10,371 bases of DNA from Alphaproteobacteria bacterium (GTDB taxonomy: Bacteria > Pseudomonadota > Alphaproteobacteria > Reyranellales > Reyranellaceae), in contig JABCYT010000064.1 in assembly GCA_013290035.1 (NCBI GenBank), forward strand, positions 1 to 10,371. Direction: 5' to 3'. Below are positions 6,698 through 10,371 of the stretch, piece after piece; position 1 is the first letter of the stretch, and each line of letters opens with the position of its first letter. The notes beneath the pieces were generated by a model. It had not been told where the DNA came from. It searched no databases and saw nothing but the letters and a program-made list of their open reading frames with translations. A program made the position numbers and the translations under genes.

Positions 6698-7045
6698 TCA
6701 ATCGAAGAAAGTATTGGGCTTGAGGAAGAAGGCCAGCACCAGGCAGCCTTCGTCGGTCCACGCATCGTGGCGGCTGCCGGCGCGGCGCCAGACGTAGTTG
6801 CCGGCGCGGCACACGCCGTCATGGTCGGCGAAGGAGCCTTCGAGCACGAAGCTCTGCTCGATGGCGACATGCTCGTGATGCGGCAACCGTGCACCCGGCG
6901 CCCACCGCATCAGCACGGTCGACAGGCCGGTCGCCTTGTTCTCCATCAGGATCTTGCTGTCGATGCCGGGAAAGCGCGTCGGCTGCCAGGGTATCGAGGG
7001 GACGTCGACATAGGTCGAATCGGCAAGCAGTGTCTCGGCGTTCAT
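6698..7045 (-). CDS. Small single-domain cupin protein
   Basis: A 115-residue protein with one cupin barrel, predicted cytoplasmic. Cupin motif 1 is perfect: Gly51, five residues, His57-Glu-His59, three residues, Glu63, six residues, Gly70. Motif 2 gives Gly82 and His93 in RRAGSRHDAW, with Arg88 in place of the usual proline. His57, His59, Glu63 and His93 should bind one divalent metal. The sequence resembles the ChrR/anti-sigma-type and small dioxygenase-like cupins, but no reaction can be named. The start is fixed by an ATGA overlap with the upstream lyase gene: lyase stop at 7042-7044, cupin ATG at 7043-7045. This implies translational coupling and joint stoichiometry with the lyase. It ends 18 bases before the palindromic repeat. 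Confidence 0.9.
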   Translation of the reverse strand: MNAETLLADSTYVDVPSIPWQPTRFPGIDSKILMENKATGLSTVLMRWAPGARLPHHEHVAIEQSFVLEGSFADHDGVCRAGNYVWRRAGSRHDAWTDEGCLVLAFFLKPNTFFD

Positions 7046-8013
7046 GCTGCGGCCCTCTGTCCGGAAGCCTTTTGTTTCGCGGCCTTCAACGTGCCGCCGC
7101 GCATGACGTGGCCGGGCAGCGGCCGGCCGACCACCTCCTCGGCGAGCCTGGCGACCTCGATCAGGCGATCGATGTCGAGGCCGGTCTCCACACCCATCTC
7201 CTCGCACAGGAAGGCGAAATCCTCGGTGCAGATGTTGCCGGCGGCGCCGTCGGTGGCGGCGAACGGGCAGCCGCCCAGGCCGGCGATCGAGGCGTCGAAC
7301 TTGGTGACGCCGAGCCGCAGGCCGGCATAGGCGCTCGCCATGCCGGTGCCGCGCGTGTCGTGCAGGTGCAGCGCGATCTCGAGCTCGGGCCACTTCGAAC
7401 GGACGGCGCCGATCAGCCGCTCGACCGACTGCGGCGTCGCCCAGCCCATGGCATCGGTGAGCTTGATGCCCTTGAGCTTGAAGCCCGCCCTCTCGGCCTC
7501 GTCGAGCACCGACTGCACGCGCTGCAGGATCAGCTCGGTGGAAAGCTCGCCCTCGTAATTGCAGCCGAAGGCACCCAGCACGACGCCCCATTCGACGGGC
7601 ATGCCGCGGTCCTTGAAGGTTTTTAGCGACAGGCGCTGCTCGACCAGGGCGTCGGGCACCGATTTGCCGATGTTCTTGCGCGAGAAGGTGTCCGACGCGG
7701 TGATGCGCACGCCGCCGTCGACATGCAGGGGCCCGCGCAACGCCCGTTCGAGACCCTGCTGGTTGAGCCACAGGGCGCTGTACTGGATGCCGGGCTTGCG
7801 CCGGATGGCCGCCGCCACTTCCTCGGCATCGGCCATGGTGGGCACGCGCTTGGGGTTGACGTAGGAGACGCAGGCGATGCGCCTGAGCCCGGTGTCCGCC
7901 AGCGCCTCGATCAGGCGCACCTTGTCGGCCACCGCAATCTTCTTCTTTTCCGACTGGAAGCCTTCGCGAGGGCCTTCCTCGTCGATCAACACACGCTTGG
8001 GCAGGTCGGACAT
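7042..8013 (-). CDS. Hydroxymethylglutaryl-CoA lyase-like enzyme (DRE-TIM metallolyase)
   Basis: A 323-residue TIM-barrel lyase of the family that cleaves 3-hydroxy-3-methylglutaryl-CoA to acetyl-CoA and acetoacetate, or related tertiary 3-hydroxyacyl-CoAs. Visible marks are GPREGFQSE near the N-terminus, the metal-binding HLHD (His216, His218), DASIAGLGGCPFA with the active-site Cys249, and GNICTED with Asn260. Compared with the usual GPRDGLQ motif, the metal-ligand Asp is Glu17 here, with Arg16 kept. The sequence between Gly248 and Asn260 is also slightly longer than usual. These features suggest a divergent subgroup with perhaps another substrate such as citramalyl-CoA or a longer branched acid. 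ATG 8013 has a good AGGAGGAG site about eight bases upstream. TctA ends 19 bases before; the cupin overlaps the end. Family certain, substrate not. Confidence 0.9.
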   Translation of the reverse strand: MSDLPKRVLIDEEGPREGFQSEKKKIAVADKVRLIEALADTGLRRIACVSYVNPKRVPTMADAEEVAAAIRRKPGIQYSALWLNQQGLERALRGPLHVDGGVRITASDTFSRKNIGKSVPDALVEQRLSLKTFKDRGMPVEWGVVLGAFGCNYEGELSTELILQRVQSVLDEAERAGFKLKGIKLTDAMGWATPQSVERLIGAVRSKWPELEIALHLHDTRGTGMASAYAGLRLGVTKFDASIAGLGGCPFAATDGAAGNICTEDFAFLCEEMGVETGLDIDRLIEVARLAEEVVGRPLPGHVMRGGTLKAAKQKASGQRAAA

Positions 8014-8032
8014 CGAAGGACTCCTCCTGGGG

Positions 8033-9538
8033 TCAGCTCTCTTCTTCCTGGAACGCTTCCTCGCGCGCCCGCTTGATGCTGGGCAGGGCCATCAGCAGCA
8101 GCAGCAACGCCGTGGTGATCAGCAGGCCGAGGCTGATCGGCCGCTGCAGGAATACCATCGGATCGCCGCGTGACAAAAGCATGGCGCGCCGGAAATATTC
8201 CTCCATCTGCGGGCCCAGCACCAGGCCGAGCAGGAAGGGTGCGCCCTCGCAGCCCAGCCGCACGAAGATGTAGCCCAGCACGCCGAACATGGCGACCTGC
8301 AGGACATGGAAGGTGCTGTTCTGCAGGCTGTAGGCGCCGATGGCGCAGAACAGCAGGATGGCCGGAGCGAGGAAGCGATAGGGCAGCGTCAGCAGCTTCA
8401 CCCACATGCCGATCATCGGCAGGTTGATGATGACCAGCATCAGGTTGCCGACCCACATCGAGACGATCATGCCCCAGAACAGGTCCGGCTTCTTGGTCAT
8501 GACCTCGGGCCCGGGCTGGATGCCCTGGATGATCATGGCGCCCACCATCAGCGCCATCACGGCGTTGGACGGGATGCCCAAGGTCAACATGGGAATGAAC
8601 GAGGTCTGCGCCGCGGCGTTGTTTGCCGATTCCGGCGAGGCCACGCCCTCGACCGCGCCCTTGCCGAATTCCTCGGGATGCTTGGAGAGCTTCTTTTCGA
8701 GGGTGTAGGCCGAGAAGGCGCCGAGTGTCGGTCCGCCGCCCGGCAATACGCCGAGAACGGCGCCCAGCGCGGTGCCACGAATGACCGCCGGAATCGAGCG
8801 GCGGATCTCCTCGCGAGTGGGCCAAAGCGAACCCACCTTGATCGCGCCGGTTCGTTCCATTCGTCGTTCGAGGTTGACCACGATCTCGGCGATGCCGAAC
8901 AGGCCCATCGCGATCGGCGCGAAGTCGATGCCGTCGCTGAGCTCGGGGATGTCGAAGGTGAAGCGCTGCGCGCCGGTGTTGACGTCGGTGCCGACCAGGC
9001 CGAACAGCAGGCCGAGGAACACCATGGCGATCGCCTTGGCCACCGAACCGTTCGCCAGCACCACCGCAGCCACCAGGCCCAGGGCCATCAGCGAGCAATA
9101 ATCCGCCGGTCCGAATTTCTGCGCCATGCGGGTCAGCGGCTCGGCGAACAGCACGATGATCAGCGTGCCGACGGTGCCGGCAAAGAACGAGCCCAGCGCC
9201 GAAATCGACAGGGCCGCGCCGGCGCGGCCCTTGCGCGCCATCTGGTAGCCGTCGATGCAGGTGACCACCGACGACGCCTCGCCCGGCAGGTTGACCAGGA
9301 TCGACGTCGTCGAGCCGCCGTATTGGGCGCCGTAGTAGATGCCGGCCAGCATGATGAGCGACGCGGTCGGCGGCAGGTGGAAGGTGATCGGCAGCAGCAT
9401 GGCGATGGTCGCCACCGGGCCGATGCCGGGCAGCACGCCGATCAGCGTGCCGACCATGCAGCCGAGTAGCGCATACAGCAGGTTCTGCATGCTGACGGCG
9501 ACGGTGAGGCCGAGGAAGAGGTTGTTCAGGAGATCCAT
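8033..9538 (-). CDS. tctA: Tripartite tricarboxylate transporter, large membrane subunit TctA
   Basis: A 501-residue integral inner-membrane protein, the large permease of the TTT family, which imports carboxylates with a periplasmic TctC binding protein. The sequence is highly hydrophobic with about ten to twelve membrane segments. Diagnostic motifs are GTLIGVLPGIGPVATIAML (30-48), YYGAQYGGSTTSILVNLPGE (68-87) and their second-half repeats LGVLPGGGPTLGAFSAY (262-278) and GIPSNAVMALMVGAMIIQG (321-339). These form the two-fold repeated transport core. Length and motifs are normal for a working protein. The gene starts one base after the TctB stop (TGA G ATG), so translation is coupled, and the lyase gene follows after 19 bases. 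The substrate cannot be read from TctA; the neighbours suggest a di- or tricarboxylic acid. The symbol denotes the family. Confidence 0.96.
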   Translation of the reverse strand: MDLLNNLFLGLTVAVSMQNLLYALLGCMVGTLIGVLPGIGPVATIAMLLPITFHLPPTASLIMLAGIYYGAQYGGSTTSILVNLPGEASSVVTCIDGYQMARKGRAGAALSISALGSFFAGTVGTLIIVLFAEPLTRMAQKFGPADYCSLMALGLVAAVVLANGSVAKAIAMVFLGLLFGLVGTDVNTGAQRFTFDIPELSDGIDFAPIAMGLFGIAEIVVNLERRMERTGAIKVGSLWPTREEIRRSIPAVIRGTALGAVLGVLPGGGPTLGAFSAYTLEKKLSKHPEEFGKGAVEGVASPESANNAAAQTSFIPMLTLGIPSNAVMALMVGAMIIQGIQPGPEVMTKKPDLFWGMIVSMWVGNLMLVIINLPMIGMWVKLLTLPYRFLAPAILLFCAIGAYSLQNSTFHVLQVAMFGVLGYIFVRLGCEGAPFLLGLVLGPQMEEYFRRAMLLSRGDPMVFLQRPISLGLLITTALLLLLMALPSIKRAREEAFQEEES

Positions 9539-9539
9539 C

Positions 9540-10214
9540 TCACCAAACTCCCTCGATGACGGCGATGTTCATCCCGAGCCCGATCTTGAAGACGACGATG
9601 GACAGGATCGTCAGCACGATGATGTTGCCGATCACCTCCACCGTCTTGAATTCCTCGCCACCCAGCGAGGCGACCAGCACCAGCGCCACCAGCGCCGGAA
9701 ACATGCCGGTGCGCTCGAGCAGCACGGCGAACAGGACGATGCCGAGCGTCACCATGGTGATCGGCTTCCATTTCGGCGTTTCGACCGCTTCGAGCGCGCC
9801 TGGGGCGGCGCGCGCGGTGCCGTAGATCGGCACCAGGGCGCCCAGCAGAAGGAGGGCCAGCAGCCCGGCGACCGCCAGCAGCTGGAACCAGTCGCCGGCG
9901 ACCGCGACCAGCCAGGGCGCGGCGTCGAACAGGGGCACAAGGTAATGGGCCGCCGGAATGAACAGGATGACCGCCCCCCCGACCGGGATCCAGATCGACT
10001 TCTTCTCCGAGGGTGTGGCCGTACTATAGAGCGGGACCAGGCTGATGATGCCGCCCAGGATCAGCATGATGCAGGCGAGCTTGTGGGGCACGTAGCCCGG
10101 CCCCATGCGCACGGGTGTGCCGAGCGCCAGATGGTTGCCGAAATACAAGGCCGTCAGCCCAAAGGCGATGAACATCACCCCGGACAGGAAGTCCTTGCTC
10201 AGGAATCGATTCAA
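9540..10214 (-). CDS. tctB: Tripartite tricarboxylate transporter, small membrane subunit TctB (long form)
   Basis: A 224-residue membrane protein, the small subunit of a TTT transporter. The family mark is LGTPVRMGPGYVPHKLACIMLILGG (31-55, quoted as the MGPGYVP loop plus the following helix). Hydrophobic segments lie near 9-28, 46-63, 75-95, 108-130, 151-165, 170-185 and 194-214. TctB proteins usually have about 150-170 residues and four segments, so this one is long, with an extra hydrophobic block near 100-130. The start is the TTG codon at 10212-10214: GGGGAGG at 10220-10226 lies five bases upstream. The frame stays open to 10364, but the extra part (charged, Ala/Arg-rich, no family resemblance) is non-coding in appearance. 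The only methionine starts after that are too late. No TctC gene is visible downstream. Confidence 0.88.
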   Translation of the reverse strand: MNRFLSKDFLSGVMFIAFGLTALYFGNHLALGTPVRMGPGYVPHKLACIMLILGGIISLVPLYSTATPSEKKSIWIPVGGAVILFIPAAHYLVPLFDAAPWLVAVAGDWFQLLAVAGLLALLLLGALVPIYGTARAAPGALEAVETPKWKPITMVTLGIVLFAVLLERTGMFPALVALVLVASLGGEEFKTVEVIGNIIVLTILSIVVFKIGLGMNIAVIEGVW

Positions 10215-10219
10215 CGACG

Positions 10220-10226
10220 CCTCCCC
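10220..10226 (-). promoter_or_regulatory. Ribosome-binding site setting the TTG start of tctB
   Basis: GGGGAGG on the minus strand, five bases before TTG 10214. It is the strongest site in the upstream 150 bases and decides the start over the longer open frame, whose ATG at 10364 has no such site. Confidence 0.7.
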
Positions 10227-10321
10227 GAACGCGCAGTCTTCGATATCATGTTGGGCCCGAACCCCCGGACCGGCACAAGAACTAGATAAACACAATTCCG
10301 CCGCTTTGCCCAAGCGCCAAT

Positions 10322-10371
10322 TCAGTACCGCAGCAACAAGCGCAGCGCGATCGCGGCGAGGCAAAGCGCGA
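10322..10371 (-). CDS. Possible C-terminal end of an upstream membrane-protein gene
   Basis: On the minus strand the right edge reads a 15-codon hydrophobic stretch, ALCLAAIALRLLLRY, ending in TGA at 10322-10324. It looks like the last membrane helix of a permease or channel, and would put the end of another gene 107 bases before tctB. It is too short to identify, and such a stretch could arise by chance in GC-rich DNA. Between it and tctB I see no convincing gene, only a possible leader region. Confidence 0.3.
   Translation of the reverse strand, partial: ALCLAAIALRLLLRY

Noticed and set aside
5441..7330. A 629-codon plus-strand frame across the CaiB gene, the repeat and the cupin and lyase genes
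   Set aside because: It runs through a palindromic repeat and opposite three well-supported genes, and has no recognisable domain or ribosome-binding site.
8306..9469. A 387-codon plus-strand frame opposite tctA
   Set aside because: Low-complexity, His/Gln/Arg/Asp-rich composition typical of the antisense of a membrane-protein gene; no motifs.

Overview
The window is high-GC, tightly packed bacterial DNA, most likely from an alphaproteobacterium of the Rhodospirillales/Reyranella/Bradyrhizobium type. This rests on codon usage, on the gene families present and on two intergenic palindromic repeats of a style common in those genomes. No species can be fixed from the sequence alone. There are ten complete protein-coding genes, one truncated gene at the left edge (NAD synthetase) and a possible gene end at the right edge. 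I see no RNA gene, CRISPR array, transposase or phage gene.

Layout. Positions 1-3183 hold a plus-strand run: the C-terminal part of glutamine-dependent NAD+ synthetase, a single-domain rhodanese, an acyl-CoA synthetase (AMP-forming ligase) and a DUF3237 protein. Positions 3309-10214 are entirely minus-strand. Read in the direction of transcription from the right, they hold TctB and TctA (membrane subunits of a tripartite tricarboxylate transporter), an HMG-CoA lyase-like enzyme, a small cupin, a palindromic repeat, a CaiB/BaiF CoA-transferase and a putative operator/promoter region. After that comes a compact three-gene operon: secreted DUF6134-type protein, small SCP2-like protein, alpha/beta hydrolase. 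The two strands converge on a second, larger palindromic repeat (3196-3323), which also encodes the last residues of the hydrolase.

How the genes may work together. Most of the minus-strand genes fit a carboxylate-degradation theme. TctAB would import a di- or tricarboxylate with an unseen TctC binding protein. The CaiB-type enzyme would move CoA onto it, and the HMG-CoA lyase-like enzyme would cleave the resulting 3-hydroxy-acyl-CoA to acetyl-CoA and a keto product. A cupin made by translational coupling to the lyase would assist in an unknown way. The acyl-CoA synthetase and DUF3237 gene on the other strand are also typical of acyl-CoA catabolic neighbourhoods. The true substrate is not readable from sequence. 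The points most worth checking are the Asp-to-Glu change at the predicted lyase metal site, the clustered AAACGACC-type palindromes before the DUF6134 operon, and that small uncharacterised operon itself.
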